Below, one piece after another: positions 27,605 to 36,321 of a DNA stretch of 64,000 bases. The position numbers and the translations under genes are program-made. The first letter of the stretch is position 1; the number at the start of each line of letters is the position of its first letter. Source of the stretch: Pedobacter petrophilus (GTDB lineage: Bacteria; Bacteroidota; Bacteroidia; Sphingobacteriales; Sphingobacteriaceae). The notes below the pieces were generated by a model that worked only from the letters and a program-made list of their open reading frames with translations, ran no database searches and was not told the origin of the DNA. The stretch covers positions 1 to 64,000 of the forward strand of contig NZ_WKKH01000009.1 of the NCBI RefSeq assembly GCF_009674725.1, written 5' to 3'.

Positions 27605-27677
27605 AAGTATCAAGTATTGAGTATCAAGTAGCAAGTAAAAGAACTCAGCCTTAATACTTGATACTTAATACTTGAGT
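27605..27677. repeat. Word-repeat hairpin, locus 6 (clearest example)
   Basis: Words AAGTATCAAGTATTGAGTAT and CAAGTAGCAAGT (27605-27638) are followed by inverted words (27651-27677). A 14-bp pair is perfect: AAGTATCAAGTATT at 27605-27618 with AATACTTGATACTT at 27653-27666. The locus fills most of the 82-bp gap between queA and ispD. Confidence 0.6.
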
Positions 27678-27682
27678 CTGTT

Positions 27683-28732
27683 CTAGATAATCAGCATGGC
27701 ATCGCCGTAGCTATAAAATTTATATTTTTCTTTTACGGCTACCTCGTAAGCATTCATTACATTTTCATATCCGCCAAATGCACTAACCATCATCAATAAG
27801 GTAGATTCTGGCGTATGGAAGTTAGTTATCATCGAATTTGCAATGTTAAATTCGTAAGGAGGGAAAATGAATTTACTGGTCCAGTCATTAGCGGCTTTTA
27901 ATGTTCTGTTTGCAGAAACAGCAGACTCGATCGCACGCATTGAAGTTGTACCAACCGCGCAGATTTTTCTTTTCTCTTCTAAAGCTTTGTTTACGATATT
28001 AGCATCTTTAGACTCAATAATGAATTGTTCAGAATCCATTTTGTGCTTGGTTAAGTCTTCTACTTCTACCGTTCTGAAAGTACCCAAACCTACGTGCAAG
28101 GTTACTTCTGCAAACTCAATGCCTTTTAGCTCAAGACGTTTCATTAACTCACGGCTAAAGTGTAAACCTGCCGTTGGAGCCGCTACAGCACCTTCATGTT
28201 TCGCGAAAATGGTTTGATAACGTTCTTTATCTTCAGCAGTTGCTTTACGTTTAATGTATTTAGGAAGCGGTGTTTCACCTAAAATTTCAACGTTTCTTCT
28301 AAACTCTTCGTCTGTACCTTCAAATAAGAAACGAATGGTACGTCCGCGGGATGTAGTGTTATCTACAACTTCAGCAACCAATAAATCGTCATCGCCAAAA
28401 TAAAGTTTATTACCAACACGGATTTTACGTGCAGGATCTACTAAAACATCCCATAAACGCAATTCTTTGTTTAATTCACGAAGTAAAAAAACCTCGATGG
28501 TAGCACCGGTTTTTTCTTTATTTCCATATAAACGGGCAGGAAAAACCTTAGTATTATTTAATATCATAACGTCCTTGTCATCGAAATAACCTAAAACGTC
28601 TTTGAAAATTTTATGCTCAATTTTACCACTGTCTTTATGTAAGACCATTAAGCGAGCTTCATCGCGTTGTTCCGCCGGATTGTTGGCAATTAATGATTCT
28701 GGTAAGTTGAATTTGAATTGTGATAATTTCAT
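27683..28732 (-). CDS. queA: S-adenosylmethionine:tRNA ribosyltransferase-isomerase
   Basis: 349 residues, the expected size. It moves the ribosyl part of SAM to preQ1-modified tRNA to form epoxyqueuosine. Signature blocks are '[20 protein letters not shown]', '[15 protein letters not shown]', '[16 protein letters not shown]', '[13 protein letters not shown]' and '[18 protein letters not shown]'. A -7-like box lies 23 bp upstream (28755-28762). Other queuosine genes are not in the window. Confidence 0.98.
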   Translation of the reverse strand: MKLSQFKFNLPESLIANNPAEQRDEARLMVLHKDSGKIEHKIFKDVLGYFDDKDVMILNNTKVFPARLYGNKEKTGATIEVFLLRELNKELRLWDVLVDPARKIRVGNKLYFGDDDLLVAEVVDNTTSRGRTIRFLFEGTDEEFRRNVEILGETPLPKYIKRKATAEDKERYQTIFAKHEGAVAAPTAGLHFSRELMKRLELKGIEFAEVTLHVGLGTFRTVEVEDLTKHKMDSEQFIIESKDANIVNKALEEKRKICAVGTTSMRAIESAVSANRTLKAANDWTSKFIFPPYEFNIANSMITNFHTPESTLLMMVSAFGGYENVMNAYEVAVKEKYKFYSYGDAMLII

Positions 28733-28754
28733 TCTTGATGAATTTTTTGAGGTG

Positions 28755-28762
28755 CAAAAATA
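28755..28762 (-). promoter_or_regulatory. Candidate -7 promoter box for queA
   Basis: CAAAAATA on the plus strand reads TATTTTTG on the minus strand, an exact TAnnTTTG match 23 bp before the queA start. No -33 element was found at the preferred spacing. Confidence 0.4.
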
Positions 28763-28932
28763 CGAATTTAATTTTTCTTTTCCTTATTTTATCAAACGCA
28801 TTTAACGTATATTATGTTTTGTAATCAAGAATTTAAGTTAAAAACAGTTTAAAACCGTTTTTAAGCAAAATTTAATTAGTTTTGATAGGGGTAGTGTAAC
28901 CTTTTCAACCGCTTTGCATCTAACCATTAATT

Positions 28933-30177
28933 ATGATCGTTTTTAGGCTAATAGGCGAAAGCTTCCGTTTTGCGTTTGATGCATTGCGTCAGAATAAGTT
29001 ACGAACAATGTTATCTCTTCTGGCGATAACGATTGGTATTTTTACCATTATAACCGTTTTCTCTGCAGTAGATACCTTTCGTGGTAAACTTCAATCCAGT
29101 GTAGATAAGTTAGGCTCAAATACCATCTTCATTCAAAAATGGCCATGGAGTTTCGGTGATAATTACCCTTGGTGGAAATACATGAACCGTCCGCAACCCT
29201 CATTGCGTGATTTTGAAATATTAAGAGCGCGAATGGAAAATGCACAGGGCATTACTTTTGAGATTTCTACAGGCGATAGAACCATCAAATACAGAAGTAG
29301 TTCTGTGGAAGGAATAACGGTTACAGCCGCTTCTCAGGATTTCGATAAAACGTGGAACTTCGAATTGCAATCCGGCCGGTATTTTACCGAATCAGAAAGC
29401 AGTAACGGCGCCCCGGTTTTATTAATGGGTGCAGATATTTCTGAAGGCTTATTCGGATCTGAAGATCCGGTTGGAAAACAGGTGCAGATTTTAGGCAGAA
29501 GATTAACTGTTATCGGCGTGTTTAAAAAAGAAGGGGAGGATATGTTTGGCAGTACGCTGGATAAAAACGTAAACGTACCGGTAAATTTTGCCAAAGGAAT
29601 TTTAGACATTCAAAACGAGCGCTACGGCCCACAAATAACGGTTCGCGGTAACGACAATGTATCATTAGAAGAGATTGAAAGTGAATTACAGGGATTGATG
29701 CGGTCGATTCATAGAATCAGACCTGGCCAGGAAGATGATTTTGCTTTGAACAAAACTACCATCATTTCCAATCAGCTGGATTCGATGTTTACCATGGTTA
29801 ATATTGCCGGATGGATCATCGGCGGATTTTCAATTCTTGTTGGTGGATTCAGTATTGCAAATATTATGTTTGTTTCCGTAAAGGAAAGAACCAACATCAT
29901 TGGGATTCAGAAATCTTTAGGTGCAAAGAACTATTTTATCTTGCTGCAATTCATTTTCGAATCGATATCTCTTTGCATATTGGGTGGCTTACTCGGGTTA
30001 ATATTGGTTTACCTGATGGCGCTGGCCATTGGTGCCGCTACAGGGTTTAGCATCATCCTGGGCTTAAATAATATTATTTTAGGAATTGGAATTTCTATTA
30101 TTATCGGTACCATTTCTGGCTTCTGGCCAGCTTATTCAGCTTCAAGATTAGATCCGGTTGAGGCGATTAGAAGTTAG
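28933..30177 (+). CDS. ABC transporter permease, MacB/FtsX family
   Basis: 414 residues. The N-terminus contains the first membrane helix (about 24-46, 'TMLSLLAITIGIFTIITVFS'). A large periplasmic MacB_PCD domain follows (about 50-275), and then three helices of the FtsX domain in the last 130 residues, including 'VKERTNIIGIQKSLGAKNYF', the usual coupling segment. The C-terminus is 'FWPAYSASRLDPVEAIRS', the diagnostic ending of this family. No ATPase is adjacent; the orphan ATPase at 24700-25410 is a plausible partner. It probably belongs to an efflux or lipoprotein-handling complex. Confidence 0.93.
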   Translation: MIVFRLIGESFRFAFDALRQNKLRTMLSLLAITIGIFTIITVFSAVDTFRGKLQSSVDKLGSNTIFIQKWPWSFGDNYPWWKYMNRPQPSLRDFEILRARMENAQGITFEISTGDRTIKYRSSSVEGITVTAASQDFDKTWNFELQSGRYFTESESSNGAPVLLMGADISEGLFGSEDPVGKQVQILGRRLTVIGVFKKEGEDMFGSTLDKNVNVPVNFAKGILDIQNERYGPQITVRGNDNVSLEEIESELQGLMRSIHRIRPGQEDDFALNKTTIISNQLDSMFTMVNIAGWIIGGFSILVGGFSIANIMFVSVKERTNIIGIQKSLGAKNYFILLQFIFESISLCILGGLLGLILVYLMALAIGAATGFSIILGLNNIILGIGISIIIGTISGFWPAYSASRLDPVEAIRS

Positions 30178-30240
30178 CAGTTTTCAGTTACCGGTTTTCA
30201 GTTAACAGTTTTTAGCCGATAGTTTCAGTTAACAGTTGGT
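30178..30240. repeat. Word-repeat region, locus 7
   Basis: Immediately past the permease stop codon, the word CAGTT(TT/AA)CAGTTA recurs four to five times (for example CAGTTTTCAGTTACCGGTTTT and TTTCAGTTAACAGTT). Here the words are mostly direct copies, with the palindrome GTTAAC inside. Confidence 0.45.
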
Positions 30241-30267
30241 ATTCCTCAAATCAACTGTGCTTTAAAC

Positions 30268-30303
30268 ACAAAACCCCGTTAAAATAATTTAACGAGGTTT
30301 TGT
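30268..30303. terminator. Bidirectional intrinsic terminator
   Basis: A 16-bp stem with one mismatch (30268-30283 with 30288-30303) and a 4-nt loop lies between the convergent permease and aminotransferase genes. Arms start and end with A/T runs, so it can act on both strands. Confidence 0.8.
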
Positions 30304-30340
30304 ATTTATGTTTGCTGGCGACGAGTGAGTAGTGTATTGA

Positions 30341-31537
30341 TTAAGCTAACTTGCCCAGCGCTTCTTTAATTCTTTTCATAGCCTCTACCAAACTTTCATC
30401 TGATGCGGCGTAAGATAAGCGGATATAATTATTGTTACCGAATGAATCGCCGCCAACGGTTGCCACATGACCTACGTTCAACAGGTAAAGTGCTAAATCT
30501 GAAGAATCTTTGATCACGTTTCCGTCAGCATCTTTCTTTCCAAAAAATGAACTGATTTCCGGGAAGAAATAAAATGCACCATCAGGTAAGTTTGTTTTTA
30601 CACCAGGAATTTCATTCAATAAATTATAAACCAATTCTCTTCTGCGTGAGAAAGCTTCTTTCATTTTCAATACGCTTTCCAAACCTTGCTCGTAAGCTAC
30701 AATTCCGGCTCTCTGTGCAATGGAGCAAGTACCAGATGTGGTTTGACCTTGTAATTTATCATTTGCTGCTGCAATCTCTTTGTTTGCAGCAATATAACCT
30801 AGTCTCCATCCGGTCATGGCAAATGCCTTTGAGAAACCATTAACAACAATTACACGGTCTTTAATGCTATCGAACTGGGCAATTGATTCATGACTGTCAA
30901 CAAAGTTGATATGTTCATAAATTTCGTCAGACAAAATATAAATATTGGGATGTTTCTCGAATACCTCCGCTAATGCAGCCAACTCATCTTTGCTATAAAC
31001 AGATCCGGTTGGATTACATGGTGAAGAAAACATAAACAATTTAGATTTGGGTGTAATAGCCGCTTCTAATTGTGCTGGTGTAATCTTGAAATTGCTTTCC
31101 AGGTCGGTGTTGATAAAAACTGATTTACCTTCTGCAAGTGTAACCATTTCCGAATACGAAACCCAGTATGGGGTTGGTATAATTACCTCATCATCAGGAT
31201 CAATAAGGGTTAATATTACGTTAGATAGCGATTGTTTAGCACCTGTTGAAACTACAATCTGAGAAATATCATAATCCAGGTTATTTTCTTCCTTCAGCTT
31301 TTTAACGATTGCCTGGCGTAAATCCGGATATCCCGGAACAGGCGAGTAGCGGGTGTAGTTCGCATCTAATGCGTCTTTCGCAGCATTTTTTACGTGATCA
31401 GGCGTATTAAAATCGGGTTCGCCAACACTTAGACTGATGATGTTTATGCCCTTGGAAGCTAATTCGCGACCAAGTTTAGTCATTTTAAGGGTTGCAGATT
31501 CTGATAGACTGTTGATTCTTTTCGATAAGGTGCTCAT
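30341..31537 (-). CDS. Pyridoxal-phosphate aminotransferase class I/II (aspartate aminotransferase-like)
   Basis: 398 residues, fold type I. The PLP-binding lysine is in 'GFSKAFAMTGWRLGY', the phosphate and ring contacts are in 'STGAKQSLSN' and 'SSPCNPTGSVYSKDEL', and the conserved Asp-Tyr pair is in 'YILSDEIYEHI'. 'NYIRLSYAAS' near the C-terminus carries the substrate-carboxylate Arg. This is the group Ib aspartate/prephenate aminotransferase type. Aspartate is the most likely main substrate, but family members differ and it cannot be proven from sequence. It is monocistronic by spacing. Confidence 0.92.
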   Translation of the reverse strand: MSTLSKRINSLSESATLKMTKLGRELASKGINIISLSVGEPDFNTPDHVKNAAKDALDANYTRYSPVPGYPDLRQAIVKKLKEENNLDYDISQIVVSTGAKQSLSNVILTLIDPDDEVIIPTPYWVSYSEMVTLAEGKSVFINTDLESNFKITPAQLEAAITPKSKLFMFSSPCNPTGSVYSKDELAALAEVFEKHPNIYILSDEIYEHINFVDSHESIAQFDSIKDRVIVVNGFSKAFAMTGWRLGYIAANKEIAAANDKLQGQTTSGTCSIAQRAGIVAYEQGLESVLKMKEAFSRRRELVYNLLNEIPGVKTNLPDGAFYFFPEISSFFGKKDADGNVIKDSSDLALYLLNVGHVATVGGDSFGNNNYIRLSYAASDESLVEAMKRIKEALGKLA

Positions 31538-31555
31538 GGTTAATTACTTTGAACG

Positions 31556-31563
31556 CAAATATA
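31556..31563 (-). promoter_or_regulatory. Candidate -7 promoter box for the aminotransferase gene
   Basis: CAAATATA on the plus strand reads TATATTTG on the minus strand, an exact TAnnTTTG match 19 bp before the start codon. No clear -33 box. Confidence 0.4.
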
Positions 31564-31617
31564 TAAACCAAATATTATTCTGCACTAAAAATCACATTTT
31601 TTTATCATTTAATTTAT

Positions 31618-32634
31618 TTGATAAGCGTATTTTTGTCAAAAAAAGCGGTGTCGATAAAGAAGAAGGCTATTATATTGTCGTTAGTCGTTAGTATTGTTTT
31701 AATGCTGGCCAAATTTACGGCTTATTTTATTACAGGCTCAAACGCCATTCTCACTGATGCTGCAGAAAGTATTGTAAATGTAATTGCCGGGAGTTTCGCA
31801 TTTTACAGTATCTATCTTAGTACGCAACCGCGAGATGAAAATCACCCTTACGGGCATGGAAAGGTAGAATTCTTTTCGGTTTTTGTTGAAGGAATCTTAA
31901 TATTTATCGCCGGTATCATCATCATCTTCAAATCTTCATATAACCTGATTTATCCGCACGCGGTTGGTCAACTATTGCAGGGAACACTCATTATTGGCAT
32001 TACAGGGCTCATTAATATGTTTGTGGGATTATACCTGATCAAGGTTGGAAAAGATGAACACTCCGTTACGCTTCAGGCAGACGGTCGGCATTTACTTACA
32101 GACACTTATACCAGTGGAGGAGTAGTGCTTGGATTGATTTTGATACAATTAACGAATATTATTTGGCTGGATAGTTTACTGTCTGTTTTAGTCGGATTTT
32201 ACATCATTTACGCTGGTTATAAACTGGTTCGTGGCTCGGTAGGTGGTTTGATGGATGAAAGTGACTTTACCCTTTTAGAAGAAGTTGTAGAAGTGCTACA
32301 GAATAACAGACATAACCCCTGGATTGACGTTCATAACCTGCGTACGCAGCAATATGGTCCGGAGTTTCATGTGGATTGCCATGTTACCTTACCCTACTAC
32401 TTTGATTTGAACCAGGTTCACCGGGAAATCTCTCAAATAGATGAACTGATTAATAAAAATGGATTCCGGAAAGCGGAATTATTTATTCACGCCGACCCAT
32501 GTTTGCCGGCTTGTTGCCACTATTGCCACATGAGCGAGTGTAAAGTTAGGGCAGAGGCCTTCAAGCAAGAAATCACCTGGACCCCCGAGATTGTAATTAA
32601 AAATAAAAAACATTTCGAAAATGAGCTACTTTAA
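31618..32634 (+). CDS. Cation diffusion facilitator family transporter
   Basis: 338 residues using a TTG start at 31618; the GTG at 31648 is an alternative. CDF proteins export divalent metals such as Zn, Fe, Cd or Co by proton exchange at the inner membrane. Six helices are visible. Metal-site motifs are 'NAILTDAAESIVN' in TM2 and 'LLTDTYTSGGV' in TM5, with 'HPYGHGKVEFFS' after TM3. A cytoplasmic domain follows, ending in a Cys/His-rich segment ('HADPCLPACCHYCHMSEC') that could bind metal. It overlaps the NUDIX gene by 14 bp. Confidence 0.93.
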   Translation: MISVFLSKKAVSIKKKAIILSLVVSIVLMLAKFTAYFITGSNAILTDAAESIVNVIAGSFAFYSIYLSTQPRDENHPYGHGKVEFFSVFVEGILIFIAGIIIIFKSSYNLIYPHAVGQLLQGTLIIGITGLINMFVGLYLIKVGKDEHSVTLQADGRHLLTDTYTSGGVVLGLILIQLTNIIWLDSLLSVLVGFYIIYAGYKLVRGSVGGLMDESDFTLLEEVVEVLQNNRHNPWIDVHNLRTQQYGPEFHVDCHVTLPYYFDLNQVHREISQIDELINKNGFRKAELFIHADPCLPACCHYCHMSECKVRAEAFKQEITWTPEIVIKNKKHFENELL

Positions 32635-33070
32635 TGTAAGGGTATATGGCTTACTCATTAACCAAAATAATGAAGTTTTAGTAAGCGATGAGGAAGAATA
32701 TGGGATTCAGTTCAGTAAATTTCCCGGGGGCGGACTTGAATTTGGTGAAGGCCTGTTAGATGGTCTTAAGCGAGAGTTTGTAGAAGAATGCAATGCTGAG
32801 ATGGAGATAATCAGTCATTTTTATACAACGGATTTCTTTGAAAAATCATCATTTAATGATAGCCAGGTAATTAGCATCTATTATCTGGTAAAAGAAAAAG
32901 CACCGTTAGACTTGGTGTTTAAAACCAAAATATTTAATTTCGATTCTGAGGGAGAGATTTTACAGGCATTTCGTTGGGTGAAAATTCAGGATTTAGCAAT
33001 AGACGAGATTACCTTTAAAACGGATAAGGTTGTTGCGCAGCTATTAAAAGATCAGTTTGCAAAACCTTAG
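32621..33070 (+). CDS. NUDIX hydrolase
   Basis: 149 residues. The Nudix box is recognisable from 'GGGLEFGEGLLDGLKREFVE' to 'ECNAEM', with the REUXEE core intact and Asn in place of the usual Gly near its end. The N-terminal 'VRVYGLLINQNNEVLVSDEE' strand pair is typical. Such enzymes cleave nucleoside diphosphates linked to another group; the substrate is not predictable here. The ATG lies inside the CDF transporter gene (14-bp overlap), so translation is likely coupled. Confidence 0.9.
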   Translation: MSYFNVRVYGLLINQNNEVLVSDEEEYGIQFSKFPGGGLEFGEGLLDGLKREFVEECNAEMEIISHFYTTDFFEKSSFNDSQVISIYYLVKEKAPLDLVFKTKIFNFDSEGEILQAFRWVKIQDLAIDEITFKTDKVVAQLLKDQFAKP

Positions 33071-33135
33071 TAATTTTTTGATTTAGAGTAACTTAATTAA
33101 AGCAACTCGCCTAAAAACAGAATGTAATTAATTTA

Positions 33136-33164
33136 GCGAATTGGTTTTGCCTAAACCAACTCGC
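33136..33164. terminator. Hairpin between convergent NUDIX and VOC genes
   Basis: A 12-bp stem with one G-T pair (33136-33147 with 33153-33164) lies 9 bp beyond the VOC gene stop codon. No long T-tract follows, so termination strength is uncertain. A partial copy of the same words (AACTCGCC) lies just upstream. Confidence 0.5.
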
Positions 33165-33172
33165 CAAATCTA

Positions 33173-33589
33173 CTAACCTAAAGGCATCTTGTTGGTATCC
33201 ATGTAGAGTACGCTCCAACGCTGACCATCTAAATCGATAAAACCGCAGCCATACATCCAGCCATCTTTATAGCCAGGTTCTCCATAAATGGTTCCGCCAG
33301 CCTCAACTACATTTTTAGCAATTTCATCAACTTCTTCAGGACTTGCAGCGTCTAATGAAAATAAAACTTCTGATCCTGATAATTGCTCTGGAAGATCTAC
33401 TCCGGCAAAACCCTCATAAACAGATTTTTCAAAGAGCATCATTACTAATTTATCTTCTCCAATTAAGAAAGAAGCAGAATCTTCACGAATGCCATAACTG
33501 GTATTAAGTGTAAATCCGATTTTGGTAAAGAACGCTTTTGATTTGATAATGTCTTTAACCGGTAGGTTGATCCAGATTGATCTAGTCAT
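33173..33589 (-). CDS. VOC (glyoxalase/bleomycin-resistance) superfamily protein
   Basis: 138 residues. The layout of two beta-alpha-beta-beta-beta modules is visible: 'SIWINLPVKDIIKSKAFFTK' at the start, and a second module ending 'YGCGFIDLDGQRWSVLYMD'. This is the PhnB/extradiol-dioxygenase-like branch often annotated as lactoylglutathione lyase in Bacteroidota, although the full metal triad of a true glyoxalase I is not evident. It is followed downstream on the same strand by the terminator hairpin, with the MmcQ/YjbR gene upstream. Function unknown. Confidence 0.85.
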   Translation of the reverse strand: MTRSIWINLPVKDIIKSKAFFTKIGFTLNTSYGIREDSASFLIGEDKLVMMLFEKSVYEGFAGVDLPEQLSGSEVLFSLDAASPEEVDEIAKNVVEAGGTIYGEPGYKDGWMYGCGFIDLDGQRWSVLYMDTNKMPLG

Positions 33590-33667
33590 GATATTTTTTT
33601 AATAATAGAAATTTAATTTCAGCATTTACAAATCTTCAGAGGCTACTTCTTTGGATGTAGAAAAACG

Positions 33668-34018
33668 TTACTTCTTACTTGCTTTCTTTGAGTACTTTTT
33701 TACCAGTTCTTCTGGCGCTACCGTGCAATAAGATTTAGTTAACGCATCCTGTAAAGTTTCAGGTTCTATAAAACTTAATTCGAAAATTGTCCAACCTTGT
33801 TTTCCCCAACCCGCCTGAGCAGGATAAATAGCTGAAGGGTCTAAATCCGAAAATTTATGCTGGTCTTTAGGGCTTAACCTGAAAACAGCTTTTAAATTTG
33901 AATTATCAATGGTGATGAAAATTTTATCGTCTACTTTAAATGAATTTTTGTTTGCATTAGGTGCTTCAACTACATTTTCAAATGATAGCGCAAGATCTCT
34001 GAAAGAATCTGGAGTCAT
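33668..34018 (-). CDS. MmcQ/YjbR family DNA-binding-like protein
   Basis: 116 residues. The fold marker 'FRDLALSFENVVEAPNANKN' at the N-terminus and 'GWGKQGWTIFELSFIEPETL' further on are standard for the MmcQ/YjbR (CyaY-like) family. The members are small basic proteins; DNA binding has been proposed from structure but the biological role is unclear. The C-terminus is Lys-rich ('VKKYSKKASKK'). It stands between the VOC gene and the exonuclease fusion on the same strand. Confidence 0.88.
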   Translation of the reverse strand: MTPDSFRDLALSFENVVEAPNANKNSFKVDDKIFITIDNSNLKAVFRLSPKDQHKFSDLDPSAIYPAQAGWGKQGWTIFELSFIEPETLQDALTKSYCTVAPEELVKKYSKKASKK

Positions 34019-34186
34019 AATATATAAGTTTAAAATTTATTCTTTTAATGGAATGAATACTTGGAAATAATTCAACAAACTTACATCAATTTTGATTTTT
34101 TCCGGCAATTAAAAAACATCAATTTGTTAGATAAAGTGTCTCGAGTCTTTTAAAAGAAGTTTGATATCAGCAATAAGCCACAAGCG

Positions 34187-35560
34187 TTATAATTTATATA
34201 ACTTTTGAGGAAACTGTTCTGCGTGATTCAGGATCAGGTTTAAAATGTAACTATTCGATTGATAAACTGCCAGATCATTTTTAATGGGAGCGAGGCCATC
34301 GGATAAGAAGTTTTTATCTGTAAAATAGCCCATCCCATAAAACTTCCCTTTCTCAATCAATAGGCAGCTTAATTCATCTTGTTCTCTCCCTTCATCCACC
34401 AAAGCAAAGCTTGGCTGCAGGTTTTGAATATCATCGAGCGCAGCATTTAGTTTCTTATTATATACGGCAACTGTTTCTATACTGCTGCAAGGACCGAAGC
34501 ATTGTCCGTTTTCATGCGCTTTGCATTTCGACGCCGTTTTCTGCAGGTAGCATAAGCGATCACAAAGCTGGTATTTTTCAATCAGGAGGTTTAAAAAGTT
34601 ATATCCTTCCAGCAGGTTATTAAAACTTTGAATCGCTTTGCTATTGGGTTTATGCTTATCAATTCCCAGGCGCAAATAGCCGTTCTGATCTTCGAAAACA
34701 CATAAGTCGTACTTGTGTTCATATCGCTTCATTGCCCTGTTGTTCTCCGGCCAGAGGCGTTTAATTTCATTTGCCTCTAATATAAGTGCCATCAGTTCTG
34801 TACCGCAAAGCACATAATCAATGTGGTGGATATTTTTAAGAAAATCCTGACGTTGCTTATTGGGTTTACTGCCTGAAAAATGACTGGCAACACGCTTTTT
34901 TAAATCTTTCGCTTTGCCAACATATACAATTTTGCCCTTGGCATCCTTAAAATAATAAACGCCGGGCTGGTTTGGGAGTCGTACAAACGATTCTTTGTTC
35001 AAATTTGGCGGTAAAACCTGTTCTTTTGATGTCTTTTTCAGCATTTCAGCAATAACACCTTCCAGGTCATTATCCAAAAGCATATTAAATAAAATGCTCG
35101 TTGCGTCGGCATCTCCAACCGCACGGTGACGATTGTGAATTGGAATACTTAAGCTGCTGCAAAGTTTTCCCAAACTATAAGAGGGCTTGCCAGGAATTAA
35201 CTTTCGGCTTAACCTCACCGTACATAACCGCGTGCACTGCAAATCAAAACCAGATTTAGCCAGGTGATGTTTAAGAAATGAATAATCGAAATTGACATTA
35301 TGTGCAACGAAAACTTTATCCTGCAATAGTTGATAAATCTGCAAAGCAACATCATCAAAGGTAGGTGCATCAGCTAACATATTATCATCAATACCAGTTA
35401 ATGCGGTAATGTAATCTGGAATAGAAATACCAGGATTAATAAGCGTACTGAACGATTCTACTACCTGATTACCATCATGAATATTGATGGCAACTTCAGT
35501 AATACCATTTGCTGACGCATGGCCACCAGTGGTTTCAATATCTACAACTGCGTATAACAT
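34187..35560 (-). CDS. DEDDh exonuclease - GIY-YIG nuclease fusion (DnaQ/Cho-like)
   Basis: 457 residues with two nuclease domains. Residues 1-165 are a DnaQ-type 3'-5' exonuclease with Asp7 and Glu9 in 'VVDIETTGG', 'HNVNFDYSFL' and the 'HRAVGDAD' motif. From about residue 199 a GIY-YIG domain follows ('PGVYYFKDAKGKIVYVGKAK'), as in UvrC and the Cho endonuclease. The C-terminal 180 residues include a Cys cluster ('KCKAHENGQCFGPC') as seen in UvrC-like proteins. Such fusions are known in Actinobacteria and Bacteroidota and presumably act in DNA repair. No repair partner is adjacent. Confidence 0.92.
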   Translation of the reverse strand: MLYAVVDIETTGGHASANGITEVAINIHDGNQVVESFSTLINPGISIPDYITALTGIDDNMLADAPTFDDVALQIYQLLQDKVFVAHNVNFDYSFLKHHLAKSGFDLQCTRLCTVRLSRKLIPGKPSYSLGKLCSSLSIPIHNRHRAVGDADATSILFNMLLDNDLEGVIAEMLKKTSKEQVLPPNLNKESFVRLPNQPGVYYFKDAKGKIVYVGKAKDLKKRVASHFSGSKPNKQRQDFLKNIHHIDYVLCGTELMALILEANEIKRLWPENNRAMKRYEHKYDLCVFEDQNGYLRLGIDKHKPNSKAIQSFNNLLEGYNFLNLLIEKYQLCDRLCYLQKTASKCKAHENGQCFGPCSSIETVAVYNKKLNAALDDIQNLQPSFALVDEGREQDELSCLLIEKGKFYGMGYFTDKNFLSDGLAPIKNDLAVYQSNSYILNLILNHAEQFPQKLYKL

Positions 35561-35635
35561 TAGGTTTAATTGAAATACAAATTTATACTAAAATTGTTAG
35601 CAATGCAATGTTTTCGATCTTTTCTTTGGCACAAA

Positions 35636-35668
35636 AAAAGCGGGTGCACCGTTGGTACACCCGCTTTT
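35636..35668 (-). terminator. Intrinsic terminator after the beta-barrel gene
   Basis: A 15-bp stem with one wobble (35636-35650 with 35654-35668) and 3-nt loop lies 20 bp past the stop codon. On the minus strand a run of T residues follows immediately. Confidence 0.85.
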
Positions 35669-35688
35669 ATATTATAATAGGTAAGCTG

Positions 35689-36318
35689 TTAAAGCTTGCT
35701 TAGCAGTTTGCTCAAATTTGGTTTAATCCCAATAGAAATAGGAACGGTATTAAAAGTTCGGTCCTGGATCTTCTTAAAACCATACATATAACTTGCCTCT
35801 ATAAATAGATTCGCACCACCAAGGTTATATTCTATACCTCCGCCACCTTCTGCTATTCCTAAAGCATTGGATTTGTTATCCATATTTACCTGCATAGTCG
35901 CTGCATTTACTCCAGCTTGTGGCGTAAGAATAAAACCACCTCCGGCGCCTGCAAAACCGTAAAATGCCCATTTATTTACAATCTTTCGGTAACCTAAGGC
36001 CACGTTAAGCAAATACGTTGTAGATCTGCCTTTCTGTATGGTGTAGGCGAAACCCGGATCAGGTGTGATCTGATTAAAAGTGAAGGCATGTAAACTCACT
36101 TTCGGATACAGGAACAATCCACCGTCTCCTAAACCAAGGTTAACCCCCAGGGTGGTGGAAAATTTCGGTTTAAAATAATCTGATGTTTCGCCCATAGGGA
36201 ACGAGAAACCAACACCACTCATGCTGTAAAGCTTATCTGGGCGACTGGTTTGGGCGCGGGCGTTAATAGATATTGCAGCGCAAAGCAATATCAACGGAGT
36301 TAAGAATCTTAGTTTCAT
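35689..36318 (-). CDS. Outer-membrane beta-barrel protein
   Basis: 209 residues. The signal peptide ends in 'SINARAQ' at about residue 22. The rest alternates short amphipathic strands and Gly/Ala-rich turns ('GVGFSFPMGETSDYF', 'AFYGFAGAGGGFILT', 'NLGGANLFIEASYMYGF'), the pattern of a porin-like outer-membrane barrel (PF13505/PF13568 type). The C-terminus is not the classic Phe but 'LSKLLSKL'. It starts only 3 bp after the single-domain response regulator gene, so the two are probably one transcript. No ligand can be inferred. Confidence 0.82.
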   Translation of the reverse strand: MKLRFLTPLILLCAAISINARAQTSRPDKLYSMSGVGFSFPMGETSDYFKPKFSTTLGVNLGLGDGGLFLYPKVSLHAFTFNQITPDPGFAYTIQKGRSTTYLLNVALGYRKIVNKWAFYGFAGAGGGFILTPQAGVNAATMQVNMDNKSNALGIAEGGGGIEYNLGGANLFIEASYMYGFKKIQDRTFNTVPISIGIKPNLSKLLSKL

Positions 36319-36321
36319 ATG

